A stretch of 64,000 nucleotides of DNA from Sacculina carcini (taxonomy: Eukaryota > Arthropoda > Thecostraca > Sacculinidae): assembly GCA_916048095.2 (NCBI GenBank), contig OU696578.1, positions 671,298-735,297 on the forward strand. Reading direction: 5' to 3'. Position numbers and translations under genes: made by a program. The notes beneath the pieces are model-generated. The model did not search any database and was not told the DNA's origin. It was given only the letters and a program-made list of their open reading frames with translations. Position 1 is the stretch's first letter; the number at the start of each line of letters is the position of its first letter. This document shows positions 25,885 to 37,944 of this stretch, piece after piece.

Positions 25885-26060
25885 CACACACTTAAATGCG
25901 CACAAACACACACTCACATTTTCACATGTGTGTGTGTTTGTGTGTGAGTCAGAGAGACGGTCAGATAGGTATAGACGCCAAGTGTAGCAGTCAGCAGCTG
26001 GTAGATACGGTGCTGGCTGAACTGAGACTGATTGTGCAAACCACACTGGACAAGCACTAG
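6364..26060 (+). CDS. AP3D1: AP3D1, delta subunit of the AP-3 adaptor complex, 24 exons
   Basis: AP-3 delta forms the large chain of the adaptor that sorts cargo from endosomes to lysosomes and related organelles. Exons: 6364-6465, 6610-6705, 6913-7041, 7332-7472, 7688-7817, 8104-8243, 8455-8528, 8806-8855, 9266-9659, 10500-10686, 10821-11129, 11563-11766, 14061-14321, 14629-14764, 15517-15597, 16050-16263, 16797-16986, 17194-17376, 17890-18150, 20913-21158, 21308-21439, 24477-24668, 24958-25083, 25953-26060. Phases agree throughout and give 1361 residues, somewhat longer than the human protein. The N-terminal adaptin solenoid is strongly conserved ([52 protein letters not shown]). Exons 14-18 encode the lysine-rich linker, with RALDIDLSR matching the human hinge. 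Exons 20-24 encode the divergent ear. Intron 10 appears to use a GC donor. The start is the first ATG of the conserved N-terminus. Confidence 0.95.
6716..6902. repeat. CA-type then TG repeat filling AP3D1 intron 2
   Basis: About twelve units of ACATCACTTCTC type run to about 6866, followed at once by a (TG)n/TTTG run that ends at the exon 3 acceptor. The two halves are largely complementary. Confidence 0.85.
7052..7092. repeat. (CA)n just after the exon 3 donor
   Basis: A nearly pure CA run starts ten bases into AP3D1 intron 3. TG-rich sequence lies at the other end of the intron (7255-7325). Confidence 0.9.
7488..7536. repeat. (TG)n in AP3D1 intron 4
   Basis: A pure TG run begins about 15 bases after the exon 4 donor. 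Both ends of this intron are TG-rich, so it does not follow the CA-then-TG order. Confidence 0.9.
7822..7945. repeat. ACACTGAT/ACACATTG tandem repeat, intron 5
   Basis: CA-rich octamer-like units start directly after the exon 5 donor. A TG run ends at the exon 6 acceptor. Confidence 0.8.
8985..9235. repeat. Compound TG repeat with three long sub-units, intron 8
   Basis: A segment containing TATGTTGATATGTGTTTGTC followed by a TG run occurs three times (near 9060, 9128 and 9188). Confidence 0.85.
9665..10130. repeat. TGTGTGTCAG-type minisatellite, intron 9
   Basis: About 30 TG blocks separated by CAG or TTTG start within 15 bases of the exon 9 donor. Each TGTGTGTCAG block resembles the real acceptors of this gene (for example at 24476). 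Confidence 0.85.
11377..11555. repeat. TG/GAATTAATG tandem repeat, intron 11
   Basis: Five units of TGTGAATTAATG joined by TG runs lead up to the exon 12 acceptor at 11562. Confidence 0.8.
11769..13765 (+). repeat. 51-bp minisatellite, 39 units, at the start of AP3D1 intron 12
   Basis: Unit length 51 bases (17 codons), about 39 copies with few variants. The first unit is recognisable two to three bases after the exon 12 donor at 11766. The array stays open in the AP3D1 frame and reads as repeats of [18 protein letters not shown] treat it as intronic because exon 13 resumes the AP3D1 protein ([10 protein letters not shown]) in the right phase at 14061 and no AP-3 delta has such an insert. Confidence 0.95.
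13790..13870. repeat. 19-bp tandem repeat, intron 12
   Basis: About four copies of ACAGGTCATTGACATTGTA lie just after the 51-bp array. Confidence 0.85.
14326..14487. repeat. TG/CAG repeat after the exon 13 donor
   Basis: TG runs broken by CAG and TTTCAG begin about five bases into AP3D1 intron 13. Confidence 0.85.
14835..15180 (-). mobile_element. tRNA-Val-derived SINE in AP3D1 intron 14
   Basis: The minus strand starting at 15179 reads as a tRNA(Val)-like head. Box A lies at about 15153-15171, an anticodon arm with stem CCCGC/GCGGG and anticodon CAC follows, and box B (GTGGTTCGTAACCC) is at 15116-15129. About 270 bases of unrelated body follow, ending in a TTTAACC-like tail near 14835-14855. 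The element is antisense to AP3D1. I could not identify clean target-site duplications, so both ends are approximate. Confidence 0.8.
17977..18084 (+). repeat. Coding 27-bp repeat in AP3D1 exon 19
   Basis: Four in-frame units encode [27 protein letters not shown] and TVSCDVSNT in the hinge region before the ear. Units differ by only one or two bases, which points to recent expansion. Confidence 0.9.
18155..18430. repeat. (CA)n-rich tract at the 5' end of AP3D1 intron 19
   Basis: Imperfect CA repeats with CACACATACACA units start four bases after the exon 19 donor. They face a TG-rich array at the other end of the intron. Confidence 0.9.
18595..20930 (+). repeat. 2.3-kb minisatellite that includes the intron 19 3' splice site
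   Basis: Roughly 70-75 units of about 30 bases, each with the core GTTATGTAGTGTTACGATG and a TG run. The last unit contributes the acceptor (TTATGTAG at 20905-20912) and the first codons of exon 20 (Cys-Tyr-Asp-Val). A block of at least 228 bases is duplicated with a 526-base offset (20159-20386 and 20685-20912). Confidence 0.92.
21445..24265 (+). repeat. 2.8-kb 17-bp minisatellite in AP3D1 intron 21
   Basis: About 165 units of GTGTTAGTGTTGTTATT and the variant with TTGTTG start within about 15 bases of the exon 21 donor (21439) and fill most of the intron. A few units are shortened or carry single changes. Confidence 0.92.
24346..24474. repeat. (TG)n before the exon 22 acceptor
   Basis: About 130 bases of almost pure TG end in TGTCAG at the exon 22 boundary. 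No pyrimidine tract is present. Confidence 0.9.
25095..25475. repeat. (CA)n/CTGACACAC repeat at the 5' end of AP3D1 intron 23
   Basis: CA runs separated by CTGACACAC start about 15 bases after the exon 23 donor. A short TG run (25928-25947) precedes the exon 24 acceptor. Confidence 0.9.
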
Positions 26061-26134
26061 CACTGGCTGACTGTGTGGCTGCTGCTGGCGAGGTGGCAGG
26101 TTCAAATCCAGCCCGCGGTGCAAATTTATATCAA

Positions 26135-26140
26135 AATAAA
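26135..26140 (+). terminator. AP3D1 polyadenylation signal
   Basis: An AATAAA hexamer lies 75 bases after the AP3D1 stop codon and is followed by TG-rich sequence, the usual downstream element of animal poly(A) sites. Confidence 0.7.
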
Positions 26141-26260
26141 AATGTGTGTGTTTGTGTTTTATGTGCTGCTAGTTATATTTGCAAACATTAATGTACCCGC
26201 ATTTTGTGAGATTTAATGTGTATGTGTAACCACGTAGCCTATATAGAAGTATTGTTTATA

Positions 26261-26302
<42 letters not shown>

Positions 26303-26397
26303 TTGTTCCATTGTTGTGTTTTCTTATGGGGAATTATACGCACAAGGTTTGTGTTAGGACAAAGTATATTGTTTTTTCCTCAATGATAACATTCCTC

Positions 26398-26450
<53 letters not shown>

Positions 26451-28640
26451 CAGTGTGTGTTTGTGTTAGTGTTGGTATGTTTGTGTGTGCTCTTTCTGTT
26501 AAGTAATTCTAGTGTGGTTCTATGGTTACACACACGGACATACATTCACATAAACACTTGCATATAATGGGCGTGTAGAAGGGGGGTGTGTGTGTGTATG
26601 TTTGTGTGTATGTTGTTAATAAGATATGATTATTGTGTTGTTGAGTTTATTGTGAGTTGTGTTTGCTTTCTCGTTATAATTGCTTGGTTTCAATGGTTTC
26701 ATAACTTGCTTTCACTAAGTAGTTTATTCGCTGACCAAATTAAGTGTGCGTCTTCCGCTCAAGTGTCGATTATGTTTGAAATTATATGTCTAAATGTTCC
26801 GTGTCTTCTGTGTGTGTGTGTGTGTCAATAGTTTATCTATAGTTTTCACTATAATTACTGTGTGTGTGTGTGTGTGTGTTATTGTTTAAATTGTGGCATT
26901 ATCGGAGGTATCTGCTGGTGTGTATGCACGTGATTTACGGCAGTTATGTGAGATACTTCACTTGTTCCATCACTAACTACTGTCATTCGCCCAACTGTAT
27001 CTGTCTGTCTGTCCGTGTGTGAACAGTTACATATCACAGTTGAGTTATGTAATGACACAGTTTCAATGATACATCATTTTCTCCATTAAGCCGCTGGTTC
27101 GTGCATATTGGCGTGATAAGTCCTCACTTATGCGTTAATTCAGTGACTGTGTAATATTGCTATTTCACAGCGGTGTTTTAATAGTGATATTTTCACGAGC
27201 TAAATATATATTCTTCCAGTTTGTTCTAGCAGATATAGGTGTGCATTCTAACATTCTAGCTTTCATCAGTGAATCATCTTCTGTGCACTGGTTAATATTT
27301 GCCACTTACTGTATGGGTGTGTTTGTTCTGTTGTTCTGCTACCGCTGTACTAACCTATTTTTCTAGCATCCATATATATGGTGGTTGTGTGTGTCTATGT
27401 GTGTGTGTGTTTATTAACTCGGATAGACTGGCCATAGATCATTTAATTGGCCGCTTGTTTCAAGCTCAGTTCGAGTGTGTTTGTCTTATTAAACGCTCCA
27501 CTCGATAGTGTGCTTGTTTTTCTCACCACTGTGTCGGATATGTTGTATAATTGTCACTAGAGATTAGTGATCGTTTGAGGTGAATTTTAGCTCCTTCGCA
27601 CTGACACAATCACGAGACTCTGGACCGAGTTGTTTATCAGTATGATTCTGCTATTATAGTTGATGTTGCAATCAATTGTCATTGATAAACTGTCGTCTCA
27701 AATGATTGCAACATTGCAGCTCGAATGTCAGTCAGTTATAAAGAAGTATGTGTGTGTGCTGTTCTGGTCGTATGATGCCGCACTAGCGGGACAGTGTTTG
27801 TGAGGCATGTGTCTGTCAGATCTGTTCAACTCGCCAGGCTGAAAACTATCACTTGATTCACTTATTCTGGTGATTTTTCCCACTGGAAGCGCTGCATTTT
27901 GATGAGAAAGCGAATTAACACTTGTCGTGCGCTTTCAGTGCTGAATGGCCACCACGCTGGTTTGGATCAAGTGAAGGTGTGATAACTGACTAGGCGCGTG
28001 TCAGAGTGTCGTGGGATCCTCCGCGCGTGCCAATTCGCAGTTTTGTTCTCGTTAATTGAAACAGGAAATGCACGCGCCGGGCAAATCCTCTTACTTCGAT
28101 GCCGATAGACTTGCAAATGCGTTTCTTTGCTGCGCGATCCCATTACAACTTTTTCGCTCGTCGTTTCCACTTCTTTCTCAGCCGGGATAATCTGTTCAAC
28201 TCTATTTCACCGGGCCTATCGCTTGTTCGAACGGCAGGCTGTCCTACTGCACTGTGTAAACCCGATGATGTCGCTTCATTCACCAGCTTGCTATGTTCAG
28301 CATGTCAGTTGTCAAGCCGTATCTTGCTCATCTGCATGTTTCTCACAAACTGACTCGCTGTTTAATTCACTTTGCGTGTGTGTCTGTGTGTATTTGTGTT
28401 TGATCAATCCAGAAAGTAGGATGTTATCATTGTAAAACATGCATTTGAACCGATGTCATGGCTAGAAGAGCAATTCTCCCCATTTCTACTTTTCATTTTA
28501 TTTTCAATGTCTTGTTTTAGCGATGTTTCAGGTTGTTTCAGCCACTCGTCCAAAACTTGTCCAGTTGTTTTTGATATCTAATTCAGTAGAATCAGCGTCG
28601 CTGAATCTGTGAAGCACAGTTCATTGCGTATCAGGTCGAG
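26141..28640. other. Intergenic DNA downstream of AP3D1
   Basis: The first 700 bases hold TG microsatellites (26268-26300, 26402-26450, 26588-26612). The rest is unique-looking AT-rich sequence. No open frame here resembles a known protein and I see no splice-supported exon. Confidence 0.6.
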
Positions 28641-28971
28641 TGTCAAGTATATATGGTCACAAATGAAATTATTTCAAGCAATTGTTGTTTGGCGACTGGA
28701 GGCGGGTTTCTTGCAGTAGCACGTGCTACTACTACAGCTGGCTGCGTGACTGAGACGGCAGCTATTTTACACTGCAGCTCGTCGATTTCATGTGGTAATC
28801 GGGCAGTCAGTCAGTGGTCCATTGGAACCCGGTGAGCTGTGAAATCACCGTCGCTGCAGACAGAGCGTGGGAGAATACCGCTCCTCTACTCTGTCATCGA
28901 CTGCCACGTCTCCTAAACGATACGCACTCTTCAGGCTGTCGCCCCTCACTGTCTGGCTGCGTGTCTATTAG

Positions 28972-29019
<48 letters not shown>

Positions 29020-29035
29020 TGTGCGTTTATACGTT
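28640..29035. other. Unique GC-richer island ending in (TG)n
   Basis: Unique sequence with a 16-base perfect palindrome around CACGTG (28715-28730), followed by a TG run (28974-29016). Short open frames are present but match nothing I know. Confidence 0.4.
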
Positions 29036-29519
29036 GATAAAAATATATTCAAGTTTTGATTGAGACACAAACACACATACATACATACACACACACGTTC
29101 GCGTACTCGTCTGTGATGTCATGAGATACATCAGGTAATTCTTGGTACTGTAATTCGTGTTTAAACGTGTCTCCAAATTGGCCAATATTAGAAGAACATC
29201 CTAGTTCAACTTGCTTCAGTATTTATTGCTATTTTAGCTTGCTTGAAGCCAGTCAATATCGAATCGTCAATGTGGGTTTGATTTGATGTTGCACGACTGT
29301 CCGGGCAAACAACAGCACGAGCTTATGATGAGTCAACTATCGAGCCTGTGGAAATCAGTGAGAAATCTGTCATCTGATGTGTTCTGCCATTAGAACCGGC
29401 GTAATTTGTGATGGCTCATACTGGTTCAATGTTGGTGAGGTAATTGAAGGCAGGCAGTCTGACACACACGCGCTGTAACAGCGTGGCCATTTCAACCGGG
29501 GATTACTTTTCCCATTGAA

Positions 29520-29965
29520 CTCAGTCAATTTCGCTTGGCTTTTGTCGACGGGGACGGTGTGGCAGGGGATAACACCCCCCCCATCTCAATGCCCCCCCCC
29601 CCGGCAGGCGGCGGCGTTTTGACGCGACCGACGACTCGATCATAACGCGTGAAATTGCCATTTGTCCAGCTGAATGGCGATATGCGTCGCTTTTGTCGCC
29701 ACGCGCGCGTCGCCGCCAAATCCTCCACGCTGCCGCGATGTTTGCGCGCCGCTAATGCCGCATCAGCGGCGAATTCGACGCGGACGTGTTCATATTGGCG
29801 CAGTGTGTCGGTGAAATGTGGCCGATAATAAGTGTGGAGTATTGGCGTGCATCTTTGAATATCAGCACCAGTTGATCTTGTGCCGCCCACCACGTAATAC
29901 CGGCCGCTCAATAAGCAATACCAAACATCATCCGACACCATATCACACCAAGCCAAATCACTGCC
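29520..29965. promoter_or_regulatory. GC-rich noncoding island in the desert upstream of NK1
   Basis: Unique, CpG-rich sequence between AT-rich DNA and a TG repeat. It holds two copies of GCTTTTGTC (29538-29546 and 29689-29697) and a CGCGCGTCGCCGCC segment. The regulatory role is inferred from composition and position. Confidence 0.35.
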
Positions 29966-30646
29966 ATGCGCGTGTGTATGTGTCAGTGTGTTTGTGTGTG
30001 TTGGTGTGTGTGTGTGTGTGTGTGTCAGTGTGTGTGTGTGTGTGTGTGTCAGTATGTGTGTGTGTGTGTCAGTGTCTGCTTGTGTGTGATTGTGTCAGTG
30101 TGTGTGTGTGTGTGTTAGTGTGTGTTTGTGTGTATGTGTCAGTGTGTGTGTATATCAAGTGATCGCACAGGCAGGCAGTGATAGCAGAGTGTAGATTAGT
30201 AGTGGGTAATTTTTTTCTCTCTGATTCCCCACTTCTTAATCAGCCATCTCTTCATTTTCCACAACAGCGCTGATAAATTCAATATATTCAGTGGTTACAT
30301 CAAAGTGAATGTCAAGAGGTCATTAGAAACACAAATAAACGAAATATGATTGATAAAAAGACACACATTTGTCCTGTTCTGTCCGACCTTTAGCTTCCCA
30401 CTTGGTTGATAGATTGATTGATGAGTTTTATAACACCACCCTGGCCAATGATATTCACAAACACACACAGTTGTCAACGCGCATTCTACACTGTGCAAAT
30501 GCATCTCATACCGTCTTTTCCTTGCTTCAATGATGTTAGGCAACGCAAGCAAACACACACAAACACACACCAACACAATTATGCGTCAAATGGACTACAG
30601 GGAAGTTTTTGTATGCTAGCACGTGTGTGTGAGTGTATATATCTGT

Positions 30647-30678
<32 letters not shown>

Positions 30679-30857
30679 CAGGGTGTGTATGTTTGTCGTT
30701 TCAGGGCGGATTTGGGCGGCGCCTTTGCCAATGCTAATTGAATAATCGCACGCCAATCCGATTGCCGCGTGTCGCACGCAAATTGAATCTCTCCGTGTCT
30801 GTGTGTGTATGTATGTATGTGTATGTATGTGTGTGTATGTATGTATGTGTGTGTGTA

Positions 30858-30930
<73 letters not shown>

Positions 30931-32090
30931 CATGCTAGCGTGCTACCGCACCAATCTGCATAAGCCCACGTGCAGCGCGAGTTTTTGGCGCCGCCGATGC
31001 GCCGGATTTGTCGACTTCCAATTATACAATTAATTAATTTGCCCAATTTGGCCGATCACTGCCTGCCTCTCTCGGCGACTGTGCAAGTTTTAATTGAACT
31101 GCCACGTCTACACACTAACACACACACACACGCACACCCACACACACACACACACTAACACACACACACACAGAGCTGGCTGAATCGATTGACAGCACTC
31201 ATATGAGTCGTTTATCAGAGCGAGTGCAGAACGACAGGCTGCGCCGCAATTGTAGCCGCTGCGTCGGATTAGTGTGCGCGCAATAATTGTGCGTTAAACA
31301 GGCCTGAATGACGGCCAAATAAGGCGTCACAAAGCGTATCATTGTAGCATTGTAGCATTGTAGCATTGCCACACACACTGACACACACACACACTGACAC
31401 ACACACTGACACACACACTGACACACACTGACACACACACTGACACACACACTGACACACACACTGACACACACACACTAACACACACACACACTGACAC
31501 ACTGACACACACACTGACACACACACACACACACACACATACATACGTACGCTCGGGTGGTCAGCTGACGATTCCCACAAGTGTCCGCACACACACACAC
31601 ATGCACACACATACACATGCACACACGCATACATGCACATTATACGTGCGCGATGGCTTATCCTTAATCTCAAATCAACATTCAACCATGCAGACACAGT
31701 GGAAACATACACACAAACACACAGACATACACACAAACACACAGACATACACACAAACACACACACACATACCAACACGTTATCCCGATATCATTTGAAA
31801 TAATGTATATACATATTTATATTTATCCAATATAGGTTTTGTTATTATCCAATATTTGCTTCTTTATATTTGCACATTTTAAGCTAAATTTTTTAAATGT
31901 TTAAAATCTGTATAACAATTGTGCCAGTGCCATGAAATCCCCACTATAATAGCTTTGTATAAATCCCCGAGCAAATTTCGTCACAACACAAGAACAATAA
32001 AAACAATTACGATATCTTATAAGCATTGCAGTTTTTCTACGGTAATTATTTTTTATTTAGCTGGTCGACTTTCTGTTTGTCTGTACACTG
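29966..32090. other. Desert segment: microsatellites with small unique islands
   Basis: TG or CA repeats at 29975-30155, 30640-30680, 30800-30927, 31115-31170, 31370-31540, 31590-31640 and 31700-31770 alternate with unique islands at 30690-30800, 30935-31110 and 31175-31365. The islands combine TAATTA/CAATTA words (for example 31018-31036) with GCGCC words. The last 300 bases are AT-rich. No gene is seen. Confidence 0.5.
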
Positions 32091-32793
32091 AATTGGCCGG
32101 TGTTTGGTGACAAACGCAACGCAGCGGCGACATAAGCGGCGCTTGTGGCTGCTAATGTCGACATTAATGACGCAACATCTGTGCCAATTAATGCCACCAC
32201 CCACTCACTCACACACACACACACACACACACACTCTCTCTCTCTCTCACACACATACACACAAATTCGTCGCATAGGAGTGACAACTATGTGTCTGTTT
32301 GTCTGTCTGTCTGAATGTTGTGTATGTGCACGTGTATGTGTGTCTGCATATGGCAGTCAACACGGCTCGAGTGCCACTTGTTAGGCGTGTGAATGTGTGC
32401 GCGTGTGCAGACGACATGCACAAGCGTCTAACAAGCGTCATCAATCGCCGCAAAGCACTATTGTGGCGCAGTCCCGCGGGATGTCATTAATACGGCGTTC
32501 ACAAGCTGCCTGGTCCAGCTCCAGGGTATTGTGTTCATCTGATACTGTCCTCATCTGCCGCACTCTCTCTCTCTCCCTCTCCTGCCTCACTTGCTCTCTC
32601 CTCTACGCACACACACACACACACACACAAACAGACAGACAGAAGTGACAGATGCACACATGGGTAACATGCATGTTTTACAGAGCAGTCGGGGAGAGAG
32701 TGAATGAGATGAGGAAGAAAGAGTGGAGGAGTGAGGGTGAGCGAGTGCAATAGACAGATGGCAACAAGCTGCACTAGAGTTACAGCAGACACA

Positions 32794-32826
<33 letters not shown>

Positions 32827-33130
32827 TAGTGAACCTGCATACTAACAAAACATGTGTGATTTCATCAATGCAAAATATCGCTCCAGTATATAACCTGTGT
32901 TCGTGTGTGTTTGTTTGTATGTGTGTGTGTGTGTATGTTTGTATGTTTGTGTGTGTGTTTATGTGTTTGTGTGTTTGTGTGCTGGTGTGCTTGTGTGCTG
33001 GTGTGAGTGTGTGAGTGTGTGTGTGTGTGTGTGTGTGTTTATGTGTGTGTGTGTGTGTGTGTGTGTAGTATATATCATGTTAATCAAATGACTGACACTG
33101 TTTTTGTTGCAATCAACCAGAGATTATTGC
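32090..33130. other. Desert segment with two unique islands and TG/CA repeats
   Basis: Islands at 32090-32205 and 32380-32530 carry ATTAATG and GCGGCG words. CA/CT repeats lie at 32210-32260, 32608-32642 and 32790-32826, and TG repeats at 32900-33066. No coding signal. Confidence 0.45.
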
Positions 33131-34200
33131 ATGATATGATGTTGCAATATTATGCTGATAATTACAGTTAATTTTATGTGGTCGCATAAAAAATATTTTC
33201 TCACATAAAATGCCATTTTAAGCGAAAAAAACAAAATGTCATTTTCACTGAAAATTTTTGCCCAAATACAAAATTGTATGGGTTGCGCCTGAAATTAATA
33301 ATTGTTAGCTCTGTTAATAATTGTAATTACACAAATATCACGGATTCAAGGTTTGATGATACAATCGAACACTGCATATTGGTACAATATTAATGCCAGC
33401 AACTCTAACAATGGATATATAGCAACGTTCCTGATAGTACGACAACGTGAAAACTGGTTTCACATTGGGTCTGCAATAACTCGATATGCAGATCAAATTG
33501 CTACAAGCTAAGTGCACGTGGCATTGGCTTTCTGGGAGGTAGAATTATACATACATACACTTCATATTAATATTCTCGGGAATTATTCATCAAACATTGC
33601 TCAAATAGCGTCTGTATTGTCACGCTCAAAGGGGTTGAAGGAATTCAATGTGATATTGAATTTTCCCAGGAAAACATGTCTGGTGGGAGGAGCATGTGTT
33701 GCGTTGCATGTGAGAAAAACGTGTCCCCTGGTCACAAGTCGCAGCTCGAGCAACACAACAAATCTACTGTTCACTTGAAAAACGTTAAATGTAAATACAT
33801 GCAGAATCGAACCATGAGATAATTGCGTCTCGAAGCAAAAGTCCAAAATGGTACAGTTCCTCATGTTTTGCCTAGTCCCGTATCTTTTTCCTTAGACTCC
33901 CACCGGAGAAAAACTGGAGCCGCCACTGCACCACTACCATTATAGAAAGGGCTCAAGCAAGGTAAAATATTATGAAAGTTTCACCTCTCTAAGAGTGGCT
34001 ACCCAATGAATGTCGCTGGATACATGCTTAAAAGGCAAAAATTATGCGAAAGAGTCCAAAATTTACATATGTGAAAATTGAGTAACATATTTTGGGGGGT
34101 TTGACAACATATTTTGGCATTTTTGTCACATAATAAAAACATAAAACGCCAAAAATTATCACATAAAATTGCAAACTCTACTGATAATATACACTAGAGC
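33130..34200. mobile_element. Possible degraded DNA-transposon-like insertion
   Basis: The two ends of this AT-rich 1-kb stretch share AATTTTATGTG in opposite orientation (about 33172-33180 and 34160-34172), each inside a longer, imperfect inverted match. No transposase frame is seen. Both the boundaries and the class are uncertain. Confidence 0.25.
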
Positions 34201-35069
34201 AAAAACAATGATAAGTTGAATGATAAGTTGAAATATACATTTTATGCAGAATACAGTGAGTTTTATTATTATTTTTGTAATTCATTTGTTAAGTTACTAT
34301 TTCACGTATTGCGAGCTTTTATGAGCCAATATTTGACACAAGTATGTGTGTTGTCAATGAGCCAGGACTCATTTGGCTCATGTTGGCCGATATTTCAATT
34401 ACTCCTAGCATCACAGACATATGAGGTCGCGTGGAAATGTTTGGAGGTTGTGGGGTCCTATGAACGTCAGTATTAATTATTTATTTATTACTAAAATAAT
34501 TTACACAAATCCATATTTGATGACGATACATTAAGACATGCGATACACTATCAAATTCGATGAAAACTAAGTAATTTCATTTTAAAACACAGTCAACTTG
34601 ACAAATACGTTTATATATGAGGAGTTCCTGATTCAGTGACTTTCATCTGCAGCGTGTTGGCAGCGTGTTGCTATCACCGAGCACGAGCCACAATGGTCGC
34701 AACGCTAGTGGACCCCTCGCGACACAACTGGCGTATTTGCGCAGCTTGGAACGTATTGTTTGAACTGCGAGAGCCAGTGTCTGATGCTGATATTAATCCA
34801 GTCAGTATTAATCTAGATAATGGCACGGCTGAATGAGACAATCCCACGAGAAATCAGCGACATATTTGAAAGATGAAATTCTAATAGTGGCTTGATGCTT
34901 TCAGAAACAGGCGATTTATTTAACTTCTTGATGCTGCTCAGACAATCAAGTAATTTGTCAATTTAGTAGCCTGAGCATATTGGCATGTTTACATAAGCAT
35001 TATTATACCTTTCTAACATACGTAATGTCATAAAAGTGAATGTATGTATGTGTATGCATGTGTGCAACG

Positions 35070-35400
35070 GCGTATATTTGTGTCGAGGCTCGGGGGGATG
35101 ACAGTCATCATGCATTATTGTTCAAAGTTGAATCAGTTGGTCAATTACATGAGACCCTCAACTAGTTTATGTCTATTCAAATACAACACACACACCTCAA
35201 TGAAAAGTATATTGCATATAATTGCATACACACACATTTGTCGTGTATTGTTACTTTTTGCTTTGCTGATTTTGATGACAATATATCATTGAATGAACTG
35301 AACTCAGCAGAAATATCAGGAGGTATAATTGCATATTCATACCCCCGTCCAATTTATCGGAGGTATAAATTTCCCCCATACCCCCAGGACTTACGCCTAT
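35070..35400 (+). mobile_element. Dispersed repeat, copy 1 (MITE-like)
   Basis: About 330 bases that recur in the same orientation at 55367-55712. Shared blocks include GTGTCGAGGCTCGGGGGGAT, TCAATGAAAAGTATATTGC and GGTATAATTGCATATTCATA. The ends are roughly inverted (GGCGTA at the left, TACGCC at the right). No coding capacity; a non-autonomous element is likely. Confidence 0.7.
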
Positions 35401-35554
35401 GCATGTGTGTATGCATGTGTGTATGTGTGTGTACGGTTTTATGTACGTATGTATGAAAATACTTGTGTGTGTGTATGTGTGTGTGTGTGTATGTGTGTAT
35501 GTGTGTGTGTGTGTGTGTTGAGTGATGTTGTCTTGCGACGTTCATAAGACGATG

Positions 35555-36000
35555 TCTGACACTGCAGCGGCCGAATTCGGCGCTACGAGGCAATTAGTGG
35601 CGCATGCATATTAAAGCAGCATTGAGGCGTGCTTGTGATGACCGTACGAGACGACGAGAAAACGACCACCACAAACCGTCCCTCCTTCGCCACCGCACAA
35701 TCTGCACCGCATTTTTTATTTATACACTCGTTGAACCGTGTGTCGATTTCGCCGCGGCCCAGGCCAAATTGCCGCACTTGGCAGCAGTGTCGAGGTGGAT
35801 TGAGCGGCGTAATTGAGCAATTCAGCTGGAGAACTGACTGGCTCGGTCGCTAAGCGACACACTTTGCACTGACTGTCCAGCCAATCAGATAGCACGCTCC
35901 ATTGACTCGCACCAATCAGAAGACCGCCGCTTGCTGAGGCCACGCCCACTGCTCGCCCGTCGGTGTCGACGCGACAGACAGAGCGTGTGAGATAGTGGAG
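35555..36000. promoter_or_regulatory. Probable NK1 promoter region
   Basis: Unique GC-richer sequence about 400-850 bases before the NK1 start. It has two CCAATCAG boxes (35881-35888 and 35912-35919) and a CCACGCCC box near 35940. Several short open frames overlap on both strands, but none resembles a protein. Confidence 0.4.
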
Positions 36001-36420
36001 AGAGGGGTGAGCAAGGGAGAGAGATATGGTGTTGACAATTACATGTTGTTAGCGTCAATTAGTCTGCTGTGGCAACTGGTTGAGGTAGTCGGCAGTGAGC
36101 TGCAACATTGCAACATTGCAGACGGACTGATTGTCCACCATCACTGTCCTCCTCGAGCAGTAATTGTGAAGCAGCTCGGATCTCACATCTGGCTCAAACA
36201 TCGCCAGGGAGGCAGTTGTGAAACAGCTTCCCAGCTCAACTCAGTCATTTTTGCGACCAACGCGGTGTTGCTGCTGATTCATTCCCTGTGTCCAGCCCGA
36301 ACTGAAGCAGACAAGATAATTTAGAATAATGCGCTGCTAATTCCCTGTTCAACACTGGGTCTTGCTTCATTACGCCAGCAGTGAGTGTGGACTGCATGCT
36401 CTGGTCTCTGTCGCTGCAAT

Positions 36421-37944
<1,524 letters not shown>

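Noticed and set aside
26050-26125. Box-B-like GGTTCAAATCC after the AP3D1 stop, possibly a tRNA
   Set aside because: No matching box A, acceptor stem or anticodon arm could be found upstream; the preceding bases are AP3D1 coding sequence.
28099-28435. Open frames near 28.1-28.4 kb
   Set aside because: No recognisable domain, no splice support, and overlapping frames of similar size on the other strand.
34216-34836. Two open frames in AT-rich DNA
   Set aside because: Composition is like the flanks, and the translations match no family that I know.
35555-35950. Overlapping open frames on both strands before NK1
   Set aside because: GC-rich sequence has few stops by chance; CCAAT boxes and the position favour a promoter.
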